A stretch of 64,000 nucleotides of DNA from Pararhodobacter sp. (GCA_020832665.1 JAFIEG010000011.1:1-64000); one strand, 5' to 3'. Positions 23,785-35,001 are shown, counted from the stretch's first letter. Translations and numbers: made by a program. The notes: generated from the sequence alone by a model not told the origin.

Positions 23785-26700
23785 TCAGATCTCCTCGACC
23801 TCAAGCACACCATCAATGGCGCGCAGGGTGGCGCGCATGACCGGCGTGGCGGGCAGCTTTTCACCGGCGTCGATCTCGATCTCGCCGCCGGTTTCCGGAT
23901 CGGGCAGGCAGATCACCAGCGGGCCCACCGCCCGCGCAGCACCCGGCCCATTGGCAGCGGCGCGCGCCTCGGGCAGCGCCCGGGCCATTTCCTCCACCGC
24001 GCGCGCATCGGCCAGGCGCACGCGCAGCCCGGCGGCGCCGGCATCGGCGACCACCGCATCGATGGGCTGCACCCCGCGCGCCAGCAGCTTCAGCGTGTCG
24101 GCCTCCATCGCCGCCTCGACGCTCAGCACCACGGCACTGCCCGGCTCGAGATACGCGCGCGCGGCCTCCAGCACATCGGAAAACACCGTCACCTCGTAAA
24201 GCCCGGTCGGATCGGACAGCTCGACAAAGGCAAAGCGGTTGCCGCGCGCCGATTTCTTCTCCTTGCGCGTGGCAACCGAGCCCGCCATGCGCGCCACCAC
24301 CGGGCCGGCCTCGGCGCGCGCGGCGACCTCGTCGAGGGTGAGCACCTGTTTGCGCCTGAGCGCGCGCGCGTAATCATCAAGCGGATGGCCCGACAGGTAG
24401 AACCCCACCGCCTGATGCTCGCCGGCCAGCCGCTCCATCGGCAGCCAGTCGGCACCCTTGGGCAGGCGCGGCGGCGGCAGATCATCGCCGCCGGCGCCAA
24501 ACAGCGAGGACTGCCCCGAGGCCGCCTGCTCATGCGTTGCCGCCGACCAGGCGATCAACATCTCCAGCCCTTCGAACACACGCTTGCGGTTGCCATCGAG
24601 CGCATCAAAGGCCCCGGCGCGGGCCAGCATTTCAAGCGGGCGCTTGCCGATGCGCCGCATATCCACCCGGCGCGCGAAATCGAACAGATCGGCAAAGGGC
24701 TGATCGCCACGCGCGGCCACGATCAGCTTCATCGCCTCGACACCCACATTCTTGAGCGCCCCCAGCGCATAGACCAAAGCGCCATCACCCACACTGAACA
24801 TGGCCTGCGAGCGGTTCACACAAGGCGGGATCACTTCGATACCCAGCCGGTCAACCTCGCGCTTGTAGACGTTCAGCTTGTCGGTGAGATGGATATCGCA
24901 ATTCATCACCGCAGCCATGAACTCGACCGGGTAATTGGCCTTGAGATACGCGGTCTGGTAGCTGACCACGGCATAGGCGGCGGCGTGCGACTTGTTGAAG
25001 CCGTAATTGGCGAATTTCTCCAGCAGGTCGAAAACCTCGCCCGCCTTCTTTTCATCAACCCCGTTTTCCAGCGCGCCCTTGATGAATTTCGGGCGCTCCT
25101 TGGCCATCTCCTCGGCGATCTTCTTGCCCATCGCGCGGCGCAACAGATCGGCCTGGCCAAGCGAGTAACCCGCCATCTCCTGCGCGATCTGCATCACCTG
25201 TTCCTGATAGACGATGATGCCCTGCGTCTCTTCAAGGATGTGATCGATCAGCGGATGGATCGATTCGCGCTCGCGCAGGCCGTTCTTGACCTCGCAATAT
25301 TGCGGGATGTTCTCCATCGGGCCGGGGCGATAAAGCGCCACCAGCGCCACGATATCCTCGATGCAGGTGGGCTTCATGCGCCGCAGTGCATCCATCATCC
25401 CGGTGCTTTCCACCTGGAACACGGCCACGGTGCGGGCGCTGGCGTACAGCTCATAGGTCTTTTCGTCATCAAGCGGGATTCGCTCGATATCCAGCGCCAC
25501 GCCGCGCAGCTTCAGCAGGTCGATGGCATTCTGAATCACTGTCAGCGTCTTGAGGCCCAGGAAGTCGAACTTCACCAGCCCGGCGGCCTCGACCCATTTC
25601 ATGTTGAACTGGGTGGCGGGCATGTCCGAGCGCAGATCGCGGTAAAGCGGCACCAGCTCGTCAAGCGGGCGGTCGCCGATCACCACGCCCGCCGCATGGG
25701 TCGAGGCATTGCGCAACAGCCCCTCGATCTTCTGCGCGTAATCAAGAAGCCGCGCCACCACCTCCTCGGCCTCGGCCGCCTCGCGCAGGCGCGGCTCCTC
25801 GGCCAGCGCCTTGGTAACCGATACCGGCTTCACCCCCTCGACCGGGATCATCTTGGAAAGCTTGTCCACCTGCCCATAGGGCAGCTGCAAAACCCGGCCC
25901 ACATCGCGCACTGCCGCCTTGGAAAGCAGCGCGCCGAAGGTGATGATCTGGCCCACCTTCTCGCGCCCGTATTTCTGCTGGACGTACTGAATCACCTCCT
26001 CGCGCCGGTCCATGCAGAAATCGATATCGAAATCGGGCATCGACACGCGCTCGGGGTTGAGGAACCGCTCGAAAAGCAGGGAATAGCGCAGCGGGTCCAG
26101 ATCGGTGATGGTCAGCGCATAGGCCACCAGCGAGCCCGCGCCCGAGCCGCGACCGGGGCCCACCGGGATATCCTGTTCCTTGGCCCATTTGATGAAATCG
26201 GCGACGATCAGGAAATAGCCGGGAAAGCCCATCTGCTCGATGATGCCCAGCTCGAAATCCAGCCGCTTCTCATATTCCTCCACCGGCGCGGCATGGGGGA
26301 TGACCTCCAGCCGCGCGGCCAGCCCCTCGCGCGCCTGCCGGCGCAATTCCTGCACCTCGTCCTCGGCGAAACGCGGCAGGATCGGCGCGCGCTTTTTCGG
26401 GCGAAAGGCGCAGCGCCGCGCGATCTCGACGGTGTTTTCCAGCGCCTCGGGCAGATCGGCAAAGAGCGCGGCCATCTCGGCCTCGGTCTTGAAATGGTGC
26501 TGCGGCGTTACTCGCCGGCGCGGCTCGGCCTGATCAAGATAGGCCCCCTCGCCGATGCACAGAAGCGCATCATGCGCCTCGTACAGATCGGGGGCGGGGA
26601 AATGCACGTCATTGGTGGCCACCAGCGGCAGGTCCAGCGCATAGGCGGTCTCGACGAACCAGCGCTCGCTCTGCGTGTCCTCGTCCGCAACGGCGCCATC

Positions 26701-27240
26701 CTCGCCCTTGTGGCGCTGCAACTCGACATAAAGCCGCCCCTCAAACACCCGCGCCAACTCGCCAAGCAGCGCCTCGGCGCGCGCCGCTTGCCCTTCGCGC
26801 ACCAACCGGCCCAGCACACCCCCGGCGCCGCCGGTGAGGCAGATCAGACCATCGCCATGCTGTGCCAGCTCCTGCAGGGTGACATGCCAGGGCGCGTTAT
26901 CGCGGCGCATATACAGGCAGGAATTGAGCTTCATCAGGTTCAGATAACCCGCCTCCGACTGCGCCAGCAGCACCAGCGGCGCGGGCGGGCGGGGCTTGTC
27001 GCCGGGGCGCTCGGCTTGCAGCATCACATCGAACTGGCAGCCGATAATCGGCTGAATGCCCGCCCCCGCCGCCAGCGTCGAAAACTCCAGCGCGGCGAAC
27101 AGGTTGTTGCTGTCGGTCACCGCCACCGCCGGCATCCGGTGCTTTTCGCACAGCGCGATCAGCTTCTTCAGCGGCAGCGCCCCCTCAAGCAGGGAATATT
27201 CGGTATGGGTGCGCAGATGGATGAATTTCGGCTCGCTCAT
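23785..27240 (-). CDS. dnaE: DNA polymerase III alpha subunit
   Basis: A 1151-residue replicative polymerase subunit. The N-terminal PHP domain begins FIHLRTHTEYSLLEGA, then comes the palm domain with GPGRGSGAGSLVAY and the catalytic PDFDIDFCMDRR near residue 400, the finger region (RPGPMENIPQY, GFNKSHAAAYA), a helix-hairpin-helix region and an OB-fold near the C-terminus (FAFVELSDPTGLYEVTVF). Length is normal for DnaE1. The start at 27240 (MSEPKF) was chosen by alignment to the usual family N-terminus; ATG at 27249 is also possible. The enoyl-CoA hydratase gene follows one base later. Confidence 0.96.
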   Translation of the reverse strand: MSEPKFIHLRTHTEYSLLEGALPLKKLIALCEKHRMPAVAVTDSNNLFAALEFSTLAAGAGIQPIIGCQFDVMLQAERPGDKPRPPAPLVLLAQSEAGYLNLMKLNSCLYMRRDNAPWHVTLQELAQHGDGLICLTGGAGGVLGRLVREGQAARAEALLGELARVFEGRLYVELQRHKGEDGAVADEDTQSERWFVETAYALDLPLVATNDVHFPAPDLYEAHDALLCIGEGAYLDQAEPRRRVTPQHHFKTEAEMAALFADLPEALENTVEIARRCAFRPKKRAPILPRFAEDEVQELRRQAREGLAARLEVIPHAAPVEEYEKRLDFELGIIEQMGFPGYFLIVADFIKWAKEQDIPVGPGRGSGAGSLVAYALTITDLDPLRYSLLFERFLNPERVSMPDFDIDFCMDRREEVIQYVQQKYGREKVGQIITFGALLSKAAVRDVGRVLQLPYGQVDKLSKMIPVEGVKPVSVTKALAEEPRLREAAEAEEVVARLLDYAQKIEGLLRNASTHAAGVVIGDRPLDELVPLYRDLRSDMPATQFNMKWVEAAGLVKFDFLGLKTLTVIQNAIDLLKLRGVALDIERIPLDDEKTYELYASARTVAVFQVESTGMMDALRRMKPTCIEDIVALVALYRPGPMENIPQYCEVKNGLRERESIHPLIDHILEETQGIIVYQEQVMQIAQEMAGYSLGQADLLRRAMGKKIAEEMAKERPKFIKGALENGVDEKKAGEVFDLLEKFANYGFNKSHAAAYAVVSYQTAYLKANYPVEFMAAVMNCDIHLTDKLNVYKREVDRLGIEVIPPCVNRSQAMFSVGDGALVYALGALKNVGVEAMKLIVAARGDQPFADLFDFARRVDMRRIGKRPLEMLARAGAFDALDGNRKRVFEGLEMLIAWSAATHEQAASGQSSLFGAGGDDLPPPRLPKGADWLPMERLAGEHQAVGFYLSGHPLDDYARALRRKQVLTLDEVAARAEAGPVVARMAGSVATRKEKKSARGNRFAFVELSDPTGLYEVTVFSDVLEAARAYLEPGSAVVLSVEAAMEADTLKLLARGVQPIDAVVADAGAAGLRVRLADARAVEEMARALPEARAAANGPGAARAVGPLVICLPDPETGGEIEIDAGEKLPATPVMRATLRAIDGVLEVEEI

Positions 27241-27462
27241 GGCGCCCATGATGGCCGCGCCGGCAATCAGGCGCAAGCGCGCACCGGGGATTTTCAGCCA
27301 ATCCGACAAACAGCTTTTTGCGCTGGCGAAAAGTTACGGCTTGCCAGTGCCGCCGCGCCCGGTGTTGACTGGGCAAAGCAAGGGCCGGGCCGCCTTACGC
27401 CGCATCGGGCAGCCCATCGCGAACGGCCTCAAACGCGCGTAACGCGGCGGAATTATGAAACC
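27241..27462. promoter_or_regulatory. Divergent promoter region of dnaE and xdhA
   Basis: A 222-bp spacer between divergent genes must hold both promoters. A TTGACT hexamer at 27365-27370 points toward xdhA, but no good -10 box is seen at the right distance. No clear operator palindrome was found. Confidence 0.35.
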
Positions 27463-28881
27463 ATGAGCGAAATCGCGTTTCTGCTCAACGGAACGCCCAT
27501 GCGTCTGGCCGATCAGCCCGCCACGCGCAGCCTGCTCGACTGGCTGCGCGAGGAACGCCGCCTTGCCGGCGCCAAGGAAGGGTGCAACGAGGGCGATTGC
27601 GGCGCCTGTACCGTAATGGTCAGCGACAGCCGCGGCACCCATGCGCTCAATGCATGCATCCTGTTCCTGCCACAGCTTCACGGCAAGGCGGTGCGCACAG
27701 TCGAGGGGCTTGGCGACCCCGATGGCACGCTCCACCCCGTCCAGCAGGCGATGATCGATCAGCACGCCAGCCAGTGCGGCTTCTGCACACCCGGCTTCGT
27801 CGCCGCGATGGCGGTCAACCACCTCAATGGCGAAAGCGACCACGACACCGCGCTGGCGGGCAATCTGTGCCGCTGCACTGGCTATGCCCCCATCATCCGC
27901 GCCGCCGAGGCCGCCGCCTGCCACCCCGTCCCGCAATGGCTCCGCCAGGCCACCGACCCGGCCATTTTCTGTCCGAAAATATCCCGGGGGGAGTCGCGCG
28001 CCAGCGTGACGGGGGGCAGCGCCCCCCCGCCTTTCATCCCGAAATCATCAGACGATCTGGCGCAGTGGTTCGCCGAAAACCCGCAGGCCACGCTCATCGC
28101 CGGCGCCACCGATGTCGGGCTCTGGGTCACGAAACAACTGCGCGAACCCGCGCCTTTGGCCTTCATCGCCGGGCTCGACGATCTGCGCGGCGTCACCCTC
28201 ACCGACAGCGAAATCCGCATCGGCGCCACGACCACCCTCGCCGATCTGCACAAGGCCATCGCGCCGCACCACCCTTCCTTCGCCGAACTCATCCGCCGCT
28301 TCGGCTCGGCGCAGGTGCGCGCCGCCGCCACTATCGGTGGCAACATCGCCAATGGCTCACCCATCGGCGACACCCCGCCGGCGCTGATCGCGCTGGGTGC
28401 CATGCTGCATCTGCGCCGGGGCGATGCGCGCCGCGCCATCGCGCTTGAGGATTTCTTCATCGAATACGGAAAGCAGGACCGCGCGCCGGGTGAATTCGTC
28501 GAGGCGGTCAGCTTTCCGCGCCAGCAAGACCGGCTGCGCTGCTACAAGATATCCAAACGCTTCGATCAGGACATCTCGGCGCTTTGCGGCTGTTTCAACA
28601 TCTCTGTCGAGAATGGCACCGTTTCCGACGCCCGCATCGCCTTTGGCGGCATGGCCGGCACTCCCAAACGCGCGCTGGCAGTCGAGCTGGAACTCATCGG
28701 CAACTCCTGGACGATCGAGACCGCCGAGGCCGCGCTGCCCGCCTTTGACGAAGATTTCCAGCCCATCGACGACATGCGCGCCTCAGCAAGCTACCGGCTG
28801 GAAACCGCGCGCAACCTTCTGCTGCGGTATTTCCATGAAGATCAGGGCACGCCGGTCAATGTGCTGGAGGTGGCGCCATGA
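27463..28881 (+). CDS. xdhA: Xanthine dehydrogenase small subunit (2Fe-2S and FAD domains)
   Basis: A 472-residue subunit that passes electrons from the molybdenum site to NAD+ via two 2Fe-2S clusters and FAD. Ferredoxin-like cluster ligands are in GCNEGDCGACTV, the second cluster in QCGFCTPGF and LCRCTGY, and the FAD domain has TLIAGATDVGLWVTK and TIGGNIANGSPIGD. Residues about 172-189 (CPKISRGESRASVTGG) are encoded by a palindromic repeat at 27976-28028 inserted in frame in the linker between the iron-sulfur and FAD domains. The stop overlaps the xdhB start (ATGA). First gene of a purine operon. Confidence 0.95.
   Translation: MSEIAFLLNGTPMRLADQPATRSLLDWLREERRLAGAKEGCNEGDCGACTVMVSDSRGTHALNACILFLPQLHGKAVRTVEGLGDPDGTLHPVQQAMIDQHASQCGFCTPGFVAAMAVNHLNGESDHDTALAGNLCRCTGYAPIIRAAEAAACHPVPQWLRQATDPAIFCPKISRGESRASVTGGSAPPPFIPKSSDDLAQWFAENPQATLIAGATDVGLWVTKQLREPAPLAFIAGLDDLRGVTLTDSEIRIGATTTLADLHKAIAPHHPSFAELIRRFGSAQVRAAATIGGNIANGSPIGDTPPALIALGAMLHLRRGDARRAIALEDFFIEYGKQDRAPGEFVEAVSFPRQQDRLRCYKISKRFDQDISALCGCFNISVENGTVSDARIAFGGMAGTPKRALAVELELIGNSWTIETAEAALPAFDEDFQPIDDMRASASYRLETARNLLLRYFHEDQGTPVNVLEVAP
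27976..28028 (-). repeat. Dispersed repeat, copy 3, in frame inside xdhA
   Basis: The plus strand reads GAAAATATCCCGGGGGGAG, TCGCGCGCCAGCGTGA, then a GGGGGG-CAGCG-CCCCCC hairpin. This follows the block order of the inverted intergenic copy at 12929-13003 (AAATAC, CGCGGGGGTGAATTCGCGC, CCAAGGCGTGA, G-rich/C-rich hairpin). It contains no in-frame stop and encodes the linker between the 2Fe-2S and FAD domains. Confidence 0.6.
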
Positions 28882-31244
28882 GCGTGCACAAGCCCCTGCC
28901 CCATGATTCCGCGCGCCTGCATGTCACCGGCCAGGCGCGTTATGTCGATGACATTCCCGTGCCCGCCGGCACCCTGCATCTGGCCTTCGGCCTTGCCACC
29001 GTCTCACATGGCCGCATCACCGCGATGGACCTTGCCGCCGTGCGCGCCGCGCCGGGCGTGGTGGCGGTGCTGAGTGCCGAGGATGTGGGCGATGCCGATT
29101 GCTCGCCCTCGGCACATGACGAGCCGCTCCTGGCGCAAGGCGTGGTGCATTATGCCGGCCAGCCGGTGTTTCTGGTGGTGGCCGAAAGCCATCTGGCTGC
29201 GCGCAAGGCGGCGCGGCTGGGGCAGGTCAGCTATCAGGAATTGCCCGCCATATTGAGCGTCGAGGATGCGCTTGCCGCCGACAGCCGCTTCGAGGACGGC
29301 CCGCGCATCTGGGCCCGCGGCGAGCCCGACGCCGCCATCGCCGCCGCGCCGCATGTGATCGAGGGGCGCATCGAGATGGGCGCGCAGGAGCATTTCTATC
29401 TCGAAGGCCATGCCGCGCTGGCCCTGCCGCAGGAAGATGGCGACATGGTGATCTGCTGTTCCTCGCAGCACCCCAGCGAGATCCAGCACAAGGTGGCCGA
29501 GGCGCTGGGCATTGCCCAGCACGGCGTGCGCGTCGAGGTGCGGCGCATGGGCGGCGGCTTTGGCGGCAAGGAAAGTCAGGGCAACCATCTGGCCGTGGCT
29601 TGCGCGCTGGCCGCGCGCGCCACCGGCCGGCCCTGCAAGCTGCGCTATGACCGCGACGATGATTTCCTCATCACCGGCAAGCGCCACGCCTTTCGTATCG
29701 ATTACCGCGCCGGGGCCGATGAGGCCGGGCGCGTGCTGGGTATCGAGTTCGACCAGTATGCGCTTTGCGGCTGGTCGCAGGATCTGTCGCTGCCGGTGGC
29801 CGACCGCGCCATGCTGCATGCCGACAACGCCTATTTCCTGCCTGCCGCGCGCATCGTCAGCCACCGGCTGAAAACCAACACCCAGTCGGCCACCGCCTTT
29901 CGTGGCTTTGGCGGGCCGCAGGGCATGCTGGGCATCGAGCGGGTGATGGATCATGTGGCACACAAGCTGAAGCTGGACCCGCTCGCCGTGCGCCGCGCCA
30001 ATTACTACCGCCCCGCCGAAGCCGCGAAAACCGGCCCCGGCACCGCGCGGCGAGTCACCGGTCCACACAGCCCGCAACCGCCGGCAACGCAAGCGCTGCA
30101 GACCACCCCTTTCGGCCAGATCGTCGAGGATTTCATCTTGCATGAACTCACCGACAAGCTGGCCACACAGGCCGATTACGCCGCCCGCCGCGTCGCTATC
30201 ACCCAGTGGAACCGCGCCAGCCCCGTGCTGAAGAAGGGCATCGCGCTGACGCCGGTGAAATTCGGCATCTCCTTCACGCTGACGCATCTCAACCAGGCCG
30301 GGGCGCTGGTGCATGTCTATCTTGATGGCTCGATCCATCTCAACCATGGCGGCACCGAGATGGGGCAGGGGCTGTTCCAGAAGGTGGCGCAGGTGGCGGC
30401 GGGGGTGTTCGGCGTGGGGCTGGACGCGGTGAAGATCACCGCCACCGATACGGGCAAGGTGCCCAATACCTCGGCCACGGCGGCCAGTTCGGGCTCTGAT
30501 CTCAACGGCATGGCGGTAAAAGCGGCGTGCGAGACGATCCGCGCGCGCATCGCCGGGGTGATCGCCGCGCGGCACCAATGCGCCCCGGATGATATCCGTT
30601 TCACCGATGGGCAGGTGCGCGCGCCGGGGCAGGATTACAGCTTCGCCGAGGCCGCGACGTTGACATGGCAGGCGCGCGAGAGCCTTTCCGCCACCGGTTT
30701 TTACCGCACGCCCAAGCTGGAATGGGACCGCATCAGGGGCCATGGCCGGCCGTTCTTCTATTTCGCCTATGGCGCGGCGGTCAGCGAGGTGGTGATCGAC
30801 ACGCTGTCGGGCGAGCATCGCATCCTGCGCACCGATATCCTGCATGATGCCGGCGCCAGCCTGAACCCGGCGCTGGATATCGGCCAGATCGAGGGCGGCT
30901 ATGTGCAGGGCGCGGGCTGGCTGACCAGCGAAGAGATCGTCTGGGACGGGCAGGGGCGGCTGCGCACGCATGCGCCCTCGACCTACAAGATCCCGGCCAC
31001 GGGCGACCGGCCAAGGCTGTTCAACGTTGCGCTTTGGGAAGGCGAGAACCGCGAAGAGACCATACACCGCTCGAAGGCCGTGGGCGAGCCGCCCTTGATG
31101 CTGGGTATCTCGGTGCTGATGGCGCTGTCCGAAGCGGTGGCGGCTTGCGGCGATGGCTCGGTCTATCCTGCCCTCGATGCGCCGGCGACGCCCGAGCGGG
31201 TGTTGATGGCAGTCAGGCGTCAGCGCGGGGGCGGCGATGCTTGA
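28878..31244 (+). CDS. xdhB: Xanthine dehydrogenase large (molybdopterin-binding) subunit
   Basis: A 788-residue catalytic subunit that oxidises hypoxanthine and xanthine toward urate at a molybdenum cofactor. Landmarks: GQARYVDDIP at the N-terminus, QEHFYLEGHAAL, GGGFGGKESQ in the Moco-binding core, TAFRGFGGPQGM with the substrate-site Arg, and the C-terminal SKAVGEPPLML with the catalytic Glu. Length matches bacterial XdhB. The start overlaps the xdhA stop and the stop overlaps the xdhC start by 8 bases. Confidence 0.96.
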   Translation: MSVHKPLPHDSARLHVTGQARYVDDIPVPAGTLHLAFGLATVSHGRITAMDLAAVRAAPGVVAVLSAEDVGDADCSPSAHDEPLLAQGVVHYAGQPVFLVVAESHLAARKAARLGQVSYQELPAILSVEDALAADSRFEDGPRIWARGEPDAAIAAAPHVIEGRIEMGAQEHFYLEGHAALALPQEDGDMVICCSSQHPSEIQHKVAEALGIAQHGVRVEVRRMGGGFGGKESQGNHLAVACALAARATGRPCKLRYDRDDDFLITGKRHAFRIDYRAGADEAGRVLGIEFDQYALCGWSQDLSLPVADRAMLHADNAYFLPAARIVSHRLKTNTQSATAFRGFGGPQGMLGIERVMDHVAHKLKLDPLAVRRANYYRPAEAAKTGPGTARRVTGPHSPQPPATQALQTTPFGQIVEDFILHELTDKLATQADYAARRVAITQWNRASPVLKKGIALTPVKFGISFTLTHLNQAGALVHVYLDGSIHLNHGGTEMGQGLFQKVAQVAAGVFGVGLDAVKITATDTGKVPNTSATAASSGSDLNGMAVKAACETIRARIAGVIAARHQCAPDDIRFTDGQVRAPGQDYSFAEAATLTWQARESLSATGFYRTPKLEWDRIRGHGRPFFYFAYGAAVSEVVIDTLSGEHRILRTDILHDAGASLNPALDIGQIEGGYVQGAGWLTSEEIVWDGQGRLRTHAPSTYKIPATGDRPRLFNVALWEGENREETIHRSKAVGEPPLMLGISVLMALSEAVAACGDGSVYPALDAPATPERVLMAVRRQRGGGDA

Positions 31245-32309
31245 CCGCGCCGCTCTGGCGCGCGCCGTGGCCCGACATGGCGCGGTGGTGCGGGTGGCGA
31301 TCGCCGCGCACAAGGGCTCTTCCCCGCGCGAGGCAGGGGCGGCGATGCTGGTCTGGGCCGAGGGAACGGGCTTCGGGCAGGAAGGCACCATTGGCGGCGG
31401 CGCGCTGGAATGGCAGGCGGCGGAGCGGGCAAGGGGGATGCTGGGAGCAAGCAGAGCAAGCGGGCACGGGCAGGGCCCGACCGCGGAGGGGCGCCGCAAA
31501 GCGCCCGCCCAGGGGGGCGGTCGGGCGCTGCCCGTGCCCGCGGCACGGGCGACACAGGAAGAACCGGAAGCCAAAGCAGCTACCCTCACCCAACGCCTGC
31601 CGCTAGGCCCCGCGCTTGGCCAGTGCTGCGGCGGCGCGGTAACGCTGGTTCATGAGTTGATCGACGCCGCCGCCCTCGCCGCCATCCCCGAAACCGGCCT
31701 GCACGCCCGCCGCATCGAGGGCAGCGCCGATATGCCGCTGGCCATCGCCCGCGCCCTGCGCGATGCGCGCGGGCAGGGCAAGGCGGCCACCATCTGGAAA
31801 TCCGGCTGGCTGGCCGAGCCCGTCCACCCCCCTGCCCGCCCGCTCTGGGTATGGGGCGCAGGGCATGTGGGCCGCGCCATCGTGGCCACCATCGCGCCGC
31901 TGCCCGATTTCGCCATCACCTGGCTTGATACCGGCCCCAGCCGCTTCCCCCAAGCCATCCCCCAAGGCGTGACCCTGCAACACGCCCCCAACCCCGCCGA
32001 TCTGGTGACGCAGGCCCCAAGCGATGCCGAGCACCTGATCCTCACCTTCAGCCATGCGCTCGATCTGGAACTCTGCCACCGTCTGCTGGCGCATGGTTTC
32101 GCCAGCGCCGGGCTCATTGGCTCGAAATCCAAGGCTGCCCGCTTTCGCAGCCGCTTGCGCGCGCTGGGCCACTCTCCTGCCCAAATCGCGCGCATTCGCT
32201 GCCCCATTGGTGACCCGGCGCTGGGCAAGCACCCGCAGGCCATTGCGCTGGGCGTGGGCGCCGCGCTACTGAAACAGCCGCAGGCCCATTCCCTGACGGA
32301 GAGTGCCGG

Positions 32310-32313
<4 letters not shown>
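31237..32313 (+). CDS. xdhC: XdhC, molybdenum cofactor insertion/sulfuration chaperone
   Basis: A 358-residue protein that binds Moco and helps produce its sulfurated form for XdhB. The N-terminal XdhC/CoxI domain shows IAAHKGSSPREAGAAMLV, GTIGGGALEW and LGQCCGGAV with the conserved Cys pair; the C-terminal Rossmann-like domain shows LWVWGAGHVGRAIV and GLIGSKSKAARFR. Between GGGALEWQAAERA and GPALGQCCGG lies an insertion (about residues 76-101) encoded by a palindromic REP-like element at 31462-31539. The same spacer is short in typical homologues, as far as I recall. Its stop overlaps the transporter ATPase start. Confidence 0.93.
31462..31539. repeat. REP-like 21-bp inverted repeat inside xdhC
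   Basis: Arms 31462-31482 and 31519-31539 pair at 20 of 21 positions (GGGCACGGGCAGGGCCCGACC and its partner). Between them GGGCGC/GCGCCC (31489-31494, 31501-31506) forms an inner hairpin with loop CGCAAA. GGCACGGGC recurs at 31542-31550. The element has no in-frame stop and is translated as a Gly/Pro/Arg-rich loop. Confidence 0.75.
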
Positions 32314-33855
<1,542 letters not shown>

Positions 33856-33869
<14 letters not shown>

Positions 33870-35001
33870 GAAGCGCCCGCAGCCCTCGCGCGCCTGGATC
33901 TGGGCCACGCCACTGCTGGCCGTGGCACTCACCATGATTGCCGGCGGCGTGCTGTTCGCGCTTCTGGGCAAGGACCCGCTCGCGGCAATCCGCATGATCT
34001 TCTGGGACCCGCTCTTCAGCCCGCAATACGCCTCGTATTCGCGCCCGCAGTTGCTGGTCAAGGCCGCGCCGCTGATCCTGATCGCGGTGGGGCTGGCGAT
34101 CGGCTTTCGCGCCAATATCTGGAATATCGGCGCCGAGGGGCAATACATCATCGGCGCGCTGTTCGCGGCCTCGGTGGCGTTGATCTTCTTTCCCTCGGGG
34201 CCGGCGGATGTGCGGATTTTCGGGCGGGTGCTGTTCAGCTATGACGTGGCGCCGGCGCGCTGGTGGCTGTTTCCGGCGATGATCCTGGCCGGTGCGCTGG
34301 GCGGGCTTTTGTGGGGGCTGATCCCCGCCATCCTCAAGACGCGCTTCAACACCAACGAGATCCTGGTCTCGCTTCTGTTGGTCTATGTGGCGGAAAAGCT
34401 GCTGGCGGCGGCGGCGGTGAGCTGGCTGCGCAACCCCACAGGGGCGGGCTTTCCCGGCTCGCGCAACCTGTCGCAGTTTGCCGAAGCCGCCAACCACGAG
34501 TTGATCGCCAATACCGGCATGCATTGGGGGGTGGTGGCGGCCTTCATCGCGGTGATCTTCGGCTATGTGCTGCTGCAACGCCACATGCTGGGCTTTCATG
34601 TGCGCCTTGCCGGGCAGGCGCCGCGCGCGGCGCGCTTTGCCGGGGTGGCGCCGGCGCGGCTGGTGCTGTTCTGCCTGGGCATTTCGGGGCTGCTGGCCGG
34701 GCTGGCCGGCATGTTCGAGGTTGCCGGCCCGGCGCGCATGATCTCGATCGATTTCAACACCGGCTACGGCTTCACCGCCATCATCGTGGCCTTTCTGGGC
34801 CGGCTGCACCCGGTGGGTATTGTGCTGGCGGGGCTGTTGATGGCGCTCACCTATATCGGCGGCGAGCTGGCGCAGTTCAGGCTGGGCCTGCCCTCGGCGG
34901 CGATCCAGGTGTTCCAGGGGATGCTGCTGTTCTTCCTTCTGGCGCTCGACATGCTGTCGAATTACCGCATTCGCCTTGCATGGAAGGAGGCCGCGCCATG
35001 A
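33856..35001 (+). CDS. ABC transporter permease 1 (BMP-type, BPD_transp_2 family)
   Basis: A 381-residue inner-membrane permease with about ten hydrophobic segments. GLAIGFRANIWNIGAEGQYI and LKTRFNTNEILVSLLL match the YufP/NupP-like permease group that partners BMP binding proteins. Larger than permease 2, as is usual for the pair. The start lies inside the ATPase gene (14-base overlap) and the stop overlaps the start of permease 2, pointing to stoichiometric co-translation. Confidence 0.9.

Noticed and set aside
23632-28881. A very long plus-strand open frame (about 1750 codons) running antisense to dnaE and continuing into xdhA.
   Set aside because: The first 1270 codons are His/Gln/Arg-rich low-complexity shadow sequence caused by high third-position GC in dnaE. 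Only the part from 27463 encodes recognisable XdhA.
29004-31589. Long minus-strand frame antisense to xdhB.
   Set aside because: It shows the same GC-shadow composition and no domain, while the plus strand encodes a full XdhB.
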